From Roseburia hominis (GTDB lineage: Bacteria; Bacillota; Clostridia; Lachnospirales; Lachnospiraceae): a DNA stretch of 64,000 nucleotides. Below, piece after piece: positions 27,475-36,633 of the stretch (positions within the stretch are counted from its first letter, which is position 1; each line of letters opens with the position of its first letter). Location: positions 1 to 64,000 of the forward strand of contig JAETOE010000013.1 of the NCBI GenBank assembly GCA_021771815.1. The letters are read 5' to 3'. The notes under the pieces were generated by a model, which worked only from the letters and a program-made list of their open reading frames with translations, was not told where the DNA came from and did not search any database. Made by a program: the position numbers and the translations under genes.

Positions 27475-29697
27475 ATGAATCAGCAACATATTGGAGATAA
27501 TTTATTTGAAGATATCTTGAGTTTGTTAGATCATCCTGAAGATAACGAGTTAGATATTGTCAGCCAGATTGCCCAAAAGCAGCAAAATCAAGCATATTCT
27601 GTAAAGATGGAAACTGCTATGAAAATGATCAGCTTTATGGATGAAATGCCGGGTGGATTTTTAATATATCATGCGGAGCACGATGAAAAAATAATTTATG
27701 CAAATAAAGCGTTGCTTCGAATCTTTCAGTGCAGTTCTATTCAGGAATTTCAGAAATTAACCGGTAATTCTTTTCGGGGAATCGTACATCCGGAAGATCT
27801 TGACAGAGTGGAGACAAGCATATGGGAACAGATTGCTGCAAGTAAATATGATTTTGATTATGTCGAATATCGTATTATTCGTAAGGATGGAACCATCGGC
27901 TGGATCGAAGACTATGGTCATTTTGTCAAAACAGACGCTGTAGGAGGAATATTTTATGTGTTTATCGGCGATGCGACTCAAAAGCATCATCGACAGCAAA
28001 TGGAAAGGAATGCCCTCATAGATGCCCAGAAGCGGGAATCTGAAAGATTAAAAGATATAATTAAAAACTATGATAAAGAGAAAAAGCTGATTCATCAGGA
28101 AAATTTGCGGCGTCTTGAGGTCATTGAGGGGCTTGGCGTGAATTATGATACAATCTTATACACGAATCTGGACACAGAAAAAGTCCTTCCTTATCGCCTT
28201 AGCGATAGAATTGCGCAACAGTTTGATTATGAAAATAAACCTTGTGAATTCCTGCAGTTTGTGCGTGGTTATGTAAATACATGGGTGCATCCTGACGATC
28301 GTCAGCGTGTTTTAGACGTCGTTTCCCCAGATTATATTCGTGAAAAGCTGGCGGATAAAAAAACATACTATGTGAACTATAGGATTTCTGTAGAAAACAC
28401 AGTTCAATTTTTACAGCTTCGGATTATAGAGGTCGGAGATGGAGATCATATTTCTCAGGTCGTCATGGGATGTCGGCGGATTGATGAAGAAATTCTTCGG
28501 GAAATGGAGCAGAAGCAGCTACTTGAGGATGCGCTGAATCGGGCCAATGCCGCAATTGTTGCCAAAAATACTTTTTTGTCCAACATGTCTCACGATATGC
28601 GCACGCCGTTGAATGCTATTTTCGGGTTTGCATCCATTGCGAAAGCCAATATTGATGATCAGCAGCTTACCAGAAGTTATCTTGATCGGATTGAAGAGTC
28701 CGGTCACCAGCTTTTGGAATTGATTGAAAAGGTTTTGGAAATTGCATGGATGGAATCCGAGGATGTACATTTTGCAGAAACAAAATGTAATATAGTTGAT
28801 ATTATCAAGGAAGTATACGATTCGTTACGTCCGGCAACAATTGACAAAAATATTTCTTTTTCACTGGAATGTACAGAATTAAAACATCCATATGTCTATA
28901 GTGATCCTGATAAACTGCGTCAGCTTATCAGGTATCTTACAAATAATGCAATCAGATACAATAAAAACGACGGAAAAATTAGCCTTACCATTAAAGAATC
29001 GGATGAAATATCAGAGGACTTTTCCATCTATCAAATTGTAATTCAGGATAGCGGTATTGGAATTAGCCAGGATTTTCTTGAACATATTTTTGACCCTTTT
29101 GAACGTGAAAATAATACGACCCAGAGTCAGGTGTTTGGAGTTGGTCTTGGTCTTACGATTGCTAAAAATATCGCTAACAGAATGGGCGGGGATATTGAAG
29201 TTAGCAGTACTTTGGGTAAGGGGAGTACGTTTACCGTTACTCTTCGTCTGCGCATACAGACCGATTCAGGTATAGACGAGAAGCAATCAGATAATTTATA
29301 TGCCAATTTGCCAGGGAAAAGAATTTTGCTTGTGGAGGATAACGAAATTAATCTGGAAATTGAGAAAGAAATTCTTCAGGGAATTGGTTTTGTGCTTGAA
29401 ACTGCAATAAACGGAAGTATTGCCGTTGACAAGCTCAAGCATGCTAAGCCAGGATACTTTTCATTGGTATTAATGGATATCCAAATGCCCGTTATGAACG
29501 GATACGAGGCGTCAAAAGCAATTAGAAAATTGGAAGACCCTGCTATGTCTAAAATCCCTATTATTGCATTGTCAGCGAATGCTTTTGAAAGTGATAAGCA
29601 GATGTCTTTAGAAAGCGGGATGAATGAGCATTTAACGAAGCCTATTGATGTCCCACTGCTGCTGAATACGATATCACAATTTTTAACAAGCGCATGA
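27475..29697 (+). CDS. Soluble PAS-containing hybrid histidine kinase/response regulator
   Basis: A 740-residue protein with no transmembrane segment. A PAS domain occupies about residues 55-170 and a second PAS-like region about 215-340. A HisKA domain with FLSNMSHDMRTPL (His373) follows, then an ATPase domain (NNAIRYN, DSGIGI, GVGLGLTIAKNI). A C-terminal receiver has VEDNEIN and phospho-acceptor Asp668 in LMDIQMPV. Such enzymes are frequent in Lachnospiraceae near metabolic loci. No HPt domain or cognate output regulator is adjacent. Ribosome site GGGGGG. The coding sequence is distinctly AT-richer than the xylan genes before it. Confidence 0.9.
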   Translation: MNQQHIGDNLFEDILSLLDHPEDNELDIVSQIAQKQQNQAYSVKMETAMKMISFMDEMPGGFLIYHAEHDEKIIYANKALLRIFQCSSIQEFQKLTGNSFRGIVHPEDLDRVETSIWEQIAASKYDFDYVEYRIIRKDGTIGWIEDYGHFVKTDAVGGIFYVFIGDATQKHHRQQMERNALIDAQKRESERLKDIIKNYDKEKKLIHQENLRRLEVIEGLGVNYDTILYTNLDTEKVLPYRLSDRIAQQFDYENKPCEFLQFVRGYVNTWVHPDDRQRVLDVVSPDYIREKLADKKTYYVNYRISVENTVQFLQLRIIEVGDGDHISQVVMGCRRIDEEILREMEQKQLLEDALNRANAAIVAKNTFLSNMSHDMRTPLNAIFGFASIAKANIDDQQLTRSYLDRIEESGHQLLELIEKVLEIAWMESEDVHFAETKCNIVDIIKEVYDSLRPATIDKNISFSLECTELKHPYVYSDPDKLRQLIRYLTNNAIRYNKNDGKISLTIKESDEISEDFSIYQIVIQDSGIGISQDFLEHIFDPFERENNTTQSQVFGVGLGLTIAKNIANRMGGDIEVSSTLGKGSTFTVTLRLRIQTDSGIDEKQSDNLYANLPGKRILLVEDNEINLEIEKEILQGIGFVLETAINGSIAVDKLKHAKPGYFSLVLMDIQMPVMNGYEASKAIRKLEDPAMSKIPIIALSANAFESDKQMSLESGMNEHLTKPIDVPLLLNTISQFLTSA

Positions 29698-29714
29698 TGC
29701 GCCTTCTGAATGTG

Positions 29715-29744
29715 AATCGGGCAGACATTGTCTGCCCGATTTGA
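29715..29744 (+). terminator. Hairpin terminator after the hybrid kinase
   Basis: Perfect 12-bp arms AATCGGGCAGAC and GTCTGCCCGATT with a 3-nt loop; only a short T-run follows. Confidence 0.7.
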
Positions 29745-29813
29745 CGATAGGTACTCTTATCAACTCTATTGTGTTGTAATATTTTTTCCTTATTTATAAA
29801 AGAGAGTGTACAT

Positions 29814-30548
29814 ATGGATATTAGATTACTGCGATACTTTTTGACCGTGGCAAAAGAACAGAATTTTACGAAAGCCGCAGGACAATTGAATATTACACAG
29901 CCGACACTTTCAAGGCAGCTTGCTGCGTTGGAGGAGGAACTTGGAACGGCTCTTTTTATAAGGGGAAGTCGCAGCATTACGCTTACGGAGGCGGGAATAT
30001 TATTAAAACGAAGGGCGTTAGAAATCATTGATCTGGAAGAAAAAATGCTGGATGAGCTGAAGGTGAAAGATGAACTGATAGAAGGTACTATTACAATTGG
30101 CTGTGGAGAGTTTGCTGCTGTTGAAACATTAGCAGAAATTTGTAAGGCATATAAGCAAAAATACCCAATGGTGCAGATCGCGTTGCATACGGCAACGGCG
30201 GATGCGGTATATGAAATGATGAATCAGGGTTTGGTGGACATTGGATTATTTTTGGAACCGATCAATACAGAAGGAATGGATTATATCAGAATCATGGAAA
30301 GCGACCATTGGGTTGTTGGCATGAAGCCGGATGATGCATTGGCGGACAAAGAATATATTACAAAAGAGGATCTTCTGGATAAACCACTCATTCTTCCTCG
30401 GAGACTGAATGTACAGAGCGAGTTCGCAAACTGGTTTGGTAAGGATTTTAATAAGCTTCATGTCTCTTTTACCAGTAATCTTGGAACGAATGCCGGGGTT
30501 ATGGCAATGAATAGATTTATAGAAGAAATCAATGCTTTTGAGGCATAG
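29814..30548 (+). CDS. LysR-family regulator with an apparent internal C-terminal deletion
   Basis: The ATG at 29814 begins the LysR signature (MDIRLLRYFLTVAKEQNFTKAA); the track's start is further upstream. Product 244 residues against about 290-300 for the family. The winged helix (1-60) and most of the effector domain are normal, up to FTSNLGTNAGVMAMN. It then jumps to FIEEINAF, which resembles the last helix of full-length relatives, so about 45-50 residues seem missing in frame. It precedes a flavodoxin/CMD-cupin set, the probable target. Activity of the shortened protein is uncertain. Confidence 0.85.
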   Translation: MDIRLLRYFLTVAKEQNFTKAAGQLNITQPTLSRQLAALEEELGTALFIRGSRSITLTEAGILLKRRALEIIDLEEKMLDELKVKDELIEGTITIGCGEFAAVETLAEICKAYKQKYPMVQIALHTATADAVYEMMNQGLVDIGLFLEPINTEGMDYIRIMESDHWVVGMKPDDALADKEYITKEDLLDKPLILPRRLNVQSEFANWFGKDFNKLHVSFTSNLGTNAGVMAMNRFIEEINAFEA

Positions 30549-30600
30549 AAAGTGATTTAATATGGGTATTAGACATAATTAGGTAATGAGGAATATAATC

Positions 30601-30642
30601 AATGTGTAAGGTGTGAATGATACATACTTTACACATTTTTTA
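30601..30642 (+). terminator. Terminator between the LysR and flavodoxin genes
   Basis: AATGTGTAAGGTGTG pairs imperfectly with CATACTTTACACATT and is followed by TTTTT. The flavodoxin unit therefore needs its own promoter in 30643-30690; no strong boxes are visible. Confidence 0.65.
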
Positions 30643-30708
30643 TTCATGACAATAGAAAGTTCGCAATGTGTGCTTTCGATCGTGAGAATGAGATAAGGAG
30701 GAATACTT

Positions 30709-31182
30709 ATGGGTAAGAAATTAGTGGCATATTTTAGCGCCAGTGGAACAACAAGAAAAATAGCAGAGATGATTGCGCAGGCAGCAGAGGCGGATTTGTA
30801 CGAAATTACGCCGAAACAACCATATTCAAAGGCAGATTTAAACTGGATGGATAAAAAGTCCAGAAGCAGTGTTGAGATGAGTGATAAAAAATTCAGACCC
30901 CAAATAACGGATACGGATGCACAAATTGACGTATATGATGAGGTAATCTTAGGGTTTCCGATCTGGTGGTATGTAGCGCCTACAATTATAAATTCGTTTT
31001 TGGAAAGCTATGACTTTTCAGGTAAAAAGATTGTGTTGTTTGCAACTTCTGGCGGGAGCGGATTTGGAAATACCGTAAGTGAGCTTAAGCCTTCTGCACC
31101 TGATGCTGTGATAGTAGAAGGTAAAGTGTTTAATAAGGCTGCCAAGCAGGAAATTGCAGAGTGGGTGAAACGTATTTTGTAA
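30709..31182 (+). CDS. Cytoplasmic flavodoxin
   Basis: A 157-residue protein with the FMN phosphate loop near the start (YFSASGTTRKIAEMI), the aromatic FMN-stacking loop PIWWYVAPTIINSFLE, and TSGGSGFGNT. No signal peptide. It is an NAD(P)H-linked or ferredoxin-substituting electron carrier or quinone reductase-like flavoprotein. Strong RBS AAGGAGG. It shares the same architecture with the lipoprotein flavodoxin at 32090 and is separated from it by the CMD-cupin gene. Partner enzyme not evident from sequence. Confidence 0.9.
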   Translation: MGKKLVAYFSASGTTRKIAEMIAQAAEADLYEITPKQPYSKADLNWMDKKSRSSVEMSDKKFRPQITDTDAQIDVYDEVILGFPIWWYVAPTIINSFLESYDFSGKKIVLFATSGGSGFGNTVSELKPSAPDAVIVEGKVFNKAAKQEIAEWVKRIL

Positions 31183-31221
31183 GCAGGAATTTAAATTAGT
31201 TTAGTGAGGAAGGTGGATGAA

Positions 31222-32034
31222 ATGAAAAGGATTGTACAAACAGCAGGAAAAAATGCTCTCAAAGAGTTTGCGCCGGAATTTGCGCATTTTAATGATGATG
31301 TTCTTTTTGGTGAGAACTGGAATAATCAGGATATTGATCTGAAGACCAGAAGTATCATAACAGTGGTTGCACTAATGGCTTCCGGGATAACGGATACGTC
31401 TTTGGTATATCATTTACAGAATGCAAAGGAGCACGGTGTGACGCAAAAGGAAATTGCGGCAATTATTACACATGCGGCATTCTATGCGGGCTGGCCAAAA
31501 GGCTGGGCAGTATTTAATCTGGCAAAGGAAGTATGGCAGCCAAAGGAGGGAGATTTGCCATATGAGGATGAAGGCATGAGAGCACATGCGAAATCTATGG
31601 TATTCCCGATAGGTCAGCCAAATGATGCATTTGCAAAATATTTTGTGGGACGAAGCTATCTTGCGCCGATATCAACAGATCAGGTTGGCATTTTCAACGT
31701 AACTTTTGAACCCGGGTGCAGAAATAACTGGCATATCCATCATGCCAAAAGCGGTGGCGGACAGATTTTAGTGTGCGTGGCCGGACGTGGGTTTTATCAG
31801 GAGGAAGGCAAGGAAGCAGTAGAAATGAAACCGGGTGACTGTATAAATATTCCTGCTGAAGTGAAGCACTGGCATGGAGCGGCTCCGGATGAGTGGTTTT
31901 CTCATCTGGCAATCGAGGTGCCTGGAGCGGATTGTTCCAATGAATGGTGTGAGGCAGTATCAGAAAAAGAGTACGCCGGGTTAATTGATAAAAAACCGGA
32001 GCAGGGTGTTGTTTTGCCGGATGAAAAGAAATAA
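31222..32034 (+). CDS. Carboxymuconolactone decarboxylase-like protein fused to a cupin domain
   Basis: The ATG at 31222 follows GAGGAAGGTGG; product 270 residues. Residues 1-115 match the CMD family (LKTRSIITVVALMASG, HLQNAKEHGVT, ITHAAFYAGWPKGWAVF) without the CxxC of AhpD-type peroxidases. The second half is a cupin with metal-ligand motif HIHHAKSGGGQ and second box MKPGDCINIPAEVKHWHGA. CMD-cupin fusions often neighbour flavodoxins and LysR regulators and are thought to handle quinone or aromatic electrophiles. Reaction not established; no signal peptide. Confidence 0.85.
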   Translation: MKRIVQTAGKNALKEFAPEFAHFNDDVLFGENWNNQDIDLKTRSIITVVALMASGITDTSLVYHLQNAKEHGVTQKEIAAIITHAAFYAGWPKGWAVFNLAKEVWQPKEGDLPYEDEGMRAHAKSMVFPIGQPNDAFAKYFVGRSYLAPISTDQVGIFNVTFEPGCRNNWHIHHAKSGGGQILVCVAGRGFYQEEGKEAVEMKPGDCINIPAEVKHWHGAAPDEWFSHLAIEVPGADCSNEWCEAVSEKEYAGLIDKKPEQGVVLPDEKK

Positions 32035-32089
32035 CAGGAAATTTGTATTCACGTTCCTGTATATGGTGGAAAGATGTAGAGGTGACATA

Positions 32090-32761
32090 ATGAAGAAATA
32101 TTTGTCGATTATTTTGGGAATTATCCTCACTGCATGTTTGGTTGCATGCGGTAGTTCTGACAAGGAGTCAGTAGACGATAAGAAAGAAGACGTAATTGGC
32201 AATCAGGAAGTATCTGATACTGAGGAACAAGGGACATCAACAGAAAATCAACCGATAGAGATCGATGCGAATTCCGGGCAGGAAATTGAAGAAAGGGTTG
32301 CTGTTGTGTATTTTTCGGGAACGGGAAATACAAGAGAAGCTGCAAATTTATTGGCAAAGGAAACTAACGCTGATATTTTTGAAATTATTCCAGAGGATAT
32401 ATATACTGAGGATGATTTAAACTATAACGATGATAATTGCAGGGCAAATCAGGAAATGAATGATGATTCGGCAAGACCCGCTATTAGCAATGATCTAAGC
32501 GCCGTATCGGAATATGATGTTATTTATCTGGGATATCCAATTTGGTGGGGAACAGCGCCCCGAATCATACAGACATTCATAGAAAGCTATGATATCAGCG
32601 GAGCAACGGTCTATATGTTTTGTACTTCTGGAGGCAGCGGTATTGAAAATAGTATATCGGATTTGCAGCAACTTTATACGAATGTAAATATTGTTGATGG
32701 AAAAAGATTGAATGATGCAACTGAGCCGGATATAAGAGGATGGATAGAAAGTTTCAATTAA
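32090..32761 (+). CDS. Flavodoxin-domain lipoprotein
   Basis: The ATG at 32090 follows TAGAGGTG; the ORF-track start overlaps the previous gene. The 224-residue product begins with a lipoprotein signal (KKYLSIILGIILTACLVAC; lipobox LVAC), then about 45 acidic, low-complexity linker residues. It ends in a complete flavodoxin fold: YFSGTGNTREAANLL for FMN phosphate, PIWWGTAPRIIQTFIESYD for the flavin ring, and TSGGSGIENS. It would be anchored to the outer face of the membrane. An electron donor at the cell surface is not apparent. Context suggests a redox or quinone-handling role together with the cytoplasmic flavodoxin. Confidence 0.85.
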   Translation: MKKYLSIILGIILTACLVACGSSDKESVDDKKEDVIGNQEVSDTEEQGTSTENQPIEIDANSGQEIEERVAVVYFSGTGNTREAANLLAKETNADIFEIIPEDIYTEDDLNYNDDNCRANQEMNDDSARPAISNDLSAVSEYDVIYLGYPIWWGTAPRIIQTFIESYDISGATVYMFCTSGGSGIENSISDLQQLYTNVNIVDGKRLNDATEPDIRGWIESFN

Positions 32762-32800
32762 GAAATGTGCGATAAAGTAAAATACTAAAATATCCTTAAC

Positions 32801-32838
32801 AAAAAATAGTTATGGGTTCGGGTCCATAGCTATTTTTT
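32801..32838 (+). terminator. Terminator after the flavodoxin lipoprotein
   Basis: AAAAATAGTTATGG pairs with CCATAGCTATTTTT across a short loop (one G-U type mismatch) and runs into TTTTTT; the A/T-rich base makes it usable in both directions. Confidence 0.8.
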
Positions 32839-32931
32839 GATATAATTAATTAGGCCGCTGACTAGGATAAGTAGTATAATTATGTTGTTGAAAGACAGAA
32901 AAATCCGGGAAACCGATAAGGAGCAGCAACT

Positions 32932-33504
32932 ATGTTGAACAGAGAAGACATGCTGGAACTCACCCGCAGGATGACGGTAAAGCGCTCGTCCATCACGAGA
33001 ATTGCGGGTGCATATATGGACAGGGACGGGGAGATCGACGGAAGCTTCAACACGAACTTCCTGAATCTGTCCGCGTCGGAACGGGAGAAGAATCTGGCGA
33101 TTGCAAAGACGATTCCTTTCGCAGAGACCAATGTGCAGCTTAAGGAATATTCTTTTGGGAATACGAAAGAGGCGCAGGGTATGCGGCAGCTTCTGACAGG
33201 GATGAAGGAATGCGGTTTAAAAAACGATGCGCTCATGTACACCTTTTATGAACTGGTGGCGGAACGGTACGAACCAGGCAGGGAATATGCGATATATGTG
33301 TTCCACGACCGCTATGACATCCCTGTAAAGGCTGCGGATAAGGCGCGCGTGGGAGAATCGGAGGAGGTCTACGAGTATCTGATCTGCGCAATCTGTCCGC
33401 TTGTGGGCGAGTATGAGCCGGGGAAACCGGAATGTGGCTTTCTCTTTCCGTCGTTTTCGGACAGGAGCAGTGATGACGCGCATTTGGCGGTATACCGGGA
33501 ATGA
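32932..33504 (+). CDS. DUF4317 protein, apparently only the N-terminal half
   Basis: A 190-residue protein that I match to DUF4317 (NREDMLELTRRM, GAYMDRDGEID, LNLSASEREKNLAIAK, ESEEVYEYLICAICP). Members I know of are usually near 370-450 residues, so this copy stops about half way, after GFLFPSFSDRSSDDAHLAVYRE. I translated past the stop and saw no continuation in any frame, so a simple frameshift does not explain it. Function of the family is unknown. It may be a 3'-truncated gene or a genuine short form. Ribosome site AAGGAGCAG. Confidence 0.75.
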   Translation: MLNREDMLELTRRMTVKRSSITRIAGAYMDRDGEIDGSFNTNFLNLSASEREKNLAIAKTIPFAETNVQLKEYSFGNTKEAQGMRQLLTGMKECGLKNDALMYTFYELVAERYEPGREYAIYVFHDRYDIPVKAADKARVGESEEVYEYLICAICPLVGEYEPGKPECGFLFPSFSDRSSDDAHLAVYRE

Positions 33505-33632
33505 GGACAGGGTATGCGCACGGTGAACCAGGCAGATTCACTATTTTAAAGATTGGAAACGATAAAATGAAATTTGAAAAAAGCAACTTAAAAGGCGGAT
33601 GGATCTGCAAAAAAATTTCCCTTTGACCATGT

Positions 33633-33667
33633 AGTAACTCTATGGATTTGCAGTAACTCTATGGATT
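33633..33667 (+). repeat. Two 16-bp direct repeats upstream of a hybrid kinase
   Basis: AGTAACTCTATGGATT occurs at 33633-33648 and again at 33652-33667, a 19-bp period; a weaker GTACTATATGGAT follows near 33693. The spacing, about two helix turns, fits a regulator that binds direct repeats. The gap 33505-33756 holds no gene that I can support. Confidence 0.7.
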
Positions 33668-33756
33668 ATAGTAGACAAAATGCTGGTAAATTGGTACTAT
33701 ATGGATAGAGCATCTGAAAATTTATGCATGGCTGTGTACAGAGATGAAGGGGTTTT

Positions 33757-36627
33757 ATGGTAAACGTTCTTGTAATTATAGAATTATTTACGATTATTAT
33801 GGAGTTTTCCTGTCTGGCGCTTCTGTTGAGCGGGGATGCATCCAGAGAACAAAAGCTGATGAGTTATTTTATAGGCGGAGCGTTGATACAGAATGCGGGT
33901 TACGTTCTGGAATTGATGGCGCCTACAGTGGAGGCGGCGCTTGTTGCTGCCAAGATGCAGTATCTCGGCTCGACGTTTGTTCCGATTTGTTACTGCTGGT
34001 TCATGTACGGGTACTGTTATGAAAAGGCGCCCGGGAAGCTGTTAAGACCGCTGACTTATATCGATACCGCGTTGTTGCTGGTTATTTATACAAATGAATG
34101 GCATCATCTGTATTACCGCGAAGCAGCATGGCGTTATACGCAGACCGGACACGGTTATCTGGATATTACATATGGACCGTTCTATTATGTTTTCATGCTG
34201 TGCGGCTGCGCGATACCGTACTTGCTGTCTATTTATGTGTTGTGCCGCGCGACTATCCGTAGTTCTGCGCATGCTGCGAGCCGAAAGTACAAGGCCATAA
34301 TTGCGCTGTCGCTGCTTCCGGTCGTAGCGCTGATATGTTATGCCACTAAAGTGATAGGCGTCTTTGATTTTACGCCTGCGGTTATGGGAATCGTTCTGTC
34401 GGTGGTCGCCATATTGATCTGGAGCAGACGGAATTATGATTTCGGCGGTCTAGCTTCAAAGGTTGTCCTGCATGATATGATGGACGGCGTGATCGTATTT
34501 GACGATCAGAGACGGATCGTCAGCTACAATCCGGCTGCGGAGGCGGTATTTCCTGAACTGCCCGGCTGTACGACGGGGGATGACATTGAGAGCCTTAGGG
34601 ATTTTGATGAAATTTTGCTGAACAATGACGGAAAAGGTGAATTTGAAAGGAATAACCGTATCTATGAGTGTCATGTAAAGCAGATTATTGATAAGAACGA
34701 AGAGGTTCAGGGCTATGTCATTTTGATTTTGGATATGACCGAAATGAGGAGTTATGCGGAAGAGATACAGCTTGCAAGAGAGCAGGCGGAGAAGGCAAAC
34801 AAAGCAAAGAGCGAATTTCTTGCCAATATGTCTCATGAGATCCGCACGCCGATGAATGCGATCACCGGTCTTAGTGATATTATCATGGAGGAGAGTTGGG
34901 GACGCGCCGTGTATACTTATGCGTGCGATATCAAGGAAGCGGCGCAGAGTCTGCTTACCATTATAAACGACATTCTTGACCTGTCCAAGATCGAGGCGGG
35001 AAGGATGGAACTGGTGACGGAAGATTACTACGTGAAGAGCGTTGTGAGCGAAGTCGTGAACATGATGGGAGTCGAGGCGTCCAGACGGGGAATTTTGATG
35101 AAGTATTCCTACGATATGGCGATTCCGTGCCAGTATCACGGTGATAAGGGCAGGATCAAACAGATATTGATCAACCTTTTGAACAATGCGCTAAAGTTCA
35201 CAAAAGAAGGGTATGTGATGATTTCCGTGAGAGGCATGCCTGCGGATACACCGGATACAGAATGGCTGGTTTTTGATATCGAGGACACCGGCTGCGGCAT
35301 TAAGGAAGAGAATCTCGAAAAGATTTTTGCGGATTTCGTTCAGGTGGATTCCGCGAAGAACCGCAGCGCCGAGGGAACCGGACTCGGACTTTCCATCACA
35401 AAGCATCTGACAGAGATGATGGGCGGAAAGATAGAAGTAAAGAGTGTGTTCGAACAGGGCACGACCTTTACCGTGACGATTCCGCAGCCGATTGTGGACA
35501 GACGGACGCTGAACGAGATGCCTACTGTTTTGCACAGGGAACAGGAGAAGGTCAGAATGTTTGTTGCGGAGGGCTATAAAGTACTGGTTGTCGATGATAA
35601 CCGGATCAACCGCAGTGTTGTCATCAACCTTCTGAAAAATTATGGTTTTAAGGTCAAAGAGGCGGCAAGCGGAAGAGAAGCCATCGAACTTGTGCGAGAG
35701 GAAGTATTCCATATCATTTTTATGGATCATATGATGCCGGAGATGGATGGTATCGAGGCGGTTCAAATCATCCGCACCGAGTGCGGTGAGAACGGTAGAA
35801 CACCGATCATCATTGCGCTTACGGCAAATGCGATGGACGGCGTGAGGGAGAAGTTCCTACAGAATGGATTTCAGGATTTTGTCGCAAAGCCGATCGATAG
35901 GAAGTGTCTGCATCAGACGCTTGAAAGGTGGATTCCCAAAGAATGCAGGAAGGAGCAGACGGCGCAGGATGGCGGCAGAAACCATTTGCGCAGGAATAAC
36001 CAGCTTTCTGAATATAGTATCGAGGGAATTGATCTGCACGAGGTCAGGGAGCATTATTCCGGCAGCGATGCAGATTATAGAGAACTTCTGAGCCTGTATA
36101 TGGTGGATGGCAGGCGTAAGCAGAAGTTATTGCAGGAACTTTTGGAGAAGGAGAATTACAAGGATTACGAGATCGAGGTGCATGGGCTCAAGAGCGCGTC
36201 GGCGAATATCGGGGCGATGGAACTGTCGGCGGCTGCCAAGGCACATGAGATGGCGGCGTCAAGAGGCGATACCGCATATATTCGGGAACATTTCGAAGGA
36301 CTGCTTTCCGCTTATGAGAGCCAGCTAAGGCATATTCAGGAGTTTCTTGAACAGACGGTGGATGCGGACGCAGGAGCAGAGGAACAGGAGGTCTGTGAGA
36401 TCGACAGGAAAGACCTGATAGAAGTAATCAGCCAGGCGCTGGATAAGCTCTCGCATTTTCGCTCAAAGGAATGCGCCGAGCGGCTGGAGGGGCTGCAGAA
36501 GTACCGAATGGAGGAAGATGTCAGGCAAAAGCTGGGGGAGATACAGGAACATCTCAAGTTATATGAGGATGATAAAGCAGAGCAATTATTGCAGGAACTG
36601 TTGAATTGGCTGAAAGAGGAGGAATAA
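33757..36627 (+). CDS. Multi-transmembrane hybrid histidine kinase with receiver and HPt domains
   Basis: A 956-residue phosphorelay protein. About seven hydrophobic segments fill residues 1-225 (a 7TM-type sensor). A PAS-like region (VIVFDDQRRIVSYNPAAEAVF) follows, then HisKA with FLANMSHEIRTPMN (His360) and the ATPase domain (NNALKF, DTGCGI, GTGLGLSIT). A receiver carries VVDDN and Asp657 in FMDHMMPEMDG. The C-terminal HPt domain has EVHGLKSASANIGA (His809). All relay domains are thus in one chain. A lone receiver begins 6 bp after the stop and is the likely final acceptor. Confidence 0.9.
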   Translation: MVNVLVIIELFTIIMEFSCLALLLSGDASREQKLMSYFIGGALIQNAGYVLELMAPTVEAALVAAKMQYLGSTFVPICYCWFMYGYCYEKAPGKLLRPLTYIDTALLLVIYTNEWHHLYYREAAWRYTQTGHGYLDITYGPFYYVFMLCGCAIPYLLSIYVLCRATIRSSAHAASRKYKAIIALSLLPVVALICYATKVIGVFDFTPAVMGIVLSVVAILIWSRRNYDFGGLASKVVLHDMMDGVIVFDDQRRIVSYNPAAEAVFPELPGCTTGDDIESLRDFDEILLNNDGKGEFERNNRIYECHVKQIIDKNEEVQGYVILILDMTEMRSYAEEIQLAREQAEKANKAKSEFLANMSHEIRTPMNAITGLSDIIMEESWGRAVYTYACDIKEAAQSLLTIINDILDLSKIEAGRMELVTEDYYVKSVVSEVVNMMGVEASRRGILMKYSYDMAIPCQYHGDKGRIKQILINLLNNALKFTKEGYVMISVRGMPADTPDTEWLVFDIEDTGCGIKEENLEKIFADFVQVDSAKNRSAEGTGLGLSITKHLTEMMGGKIEVKSVFEQGTTFTVTIPQPIVDRRTLNEMPTVLHREQEKVRMFVAEGYKVLVVDDNRINRSVVINLLKNYGFKVKEAASGREAIELVREEVFHIIFMDHMMPEMDGIEAVQIIRTECGENGRTPIIIALTANAMDGVREKFLQNGFQDFVAKPIDRKCLHQTLERWIPKECRKEQTAQDGGRNHLRRNNQLSEYSIEGIDLHEVREHYSGSDADYRELLSLYMVDGRRKQKLLQELLEKENYKDYEIEVHGLKSASANIGAMELSAAAKAHEMAASRGDTAYIREHFEGLLSAYESQLRHIQEFLEQTVDADAGAEEQEVCEIDRKDLIEVISQALDKLSHFRSKECAERLEGLQKYRMEEDVRQKLGEIQEHLKLYEDDKAEQLLQELLNWLKEEE

Positions 36628-36633
36628 TACAAA

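Noticed and set aside
31222-32034. AhpD-type peroxidase activity for the CMD-cupin protein
   Set aside because: The required CxxC and nearby His arrangement is absent; only the CMD fold is supported.
33505-33756. Frameshifted second half of the DUF4317 gene
   Set aside because: No frame in this gap continues the family sequence; only repeats and an AT-rich leader are seen.
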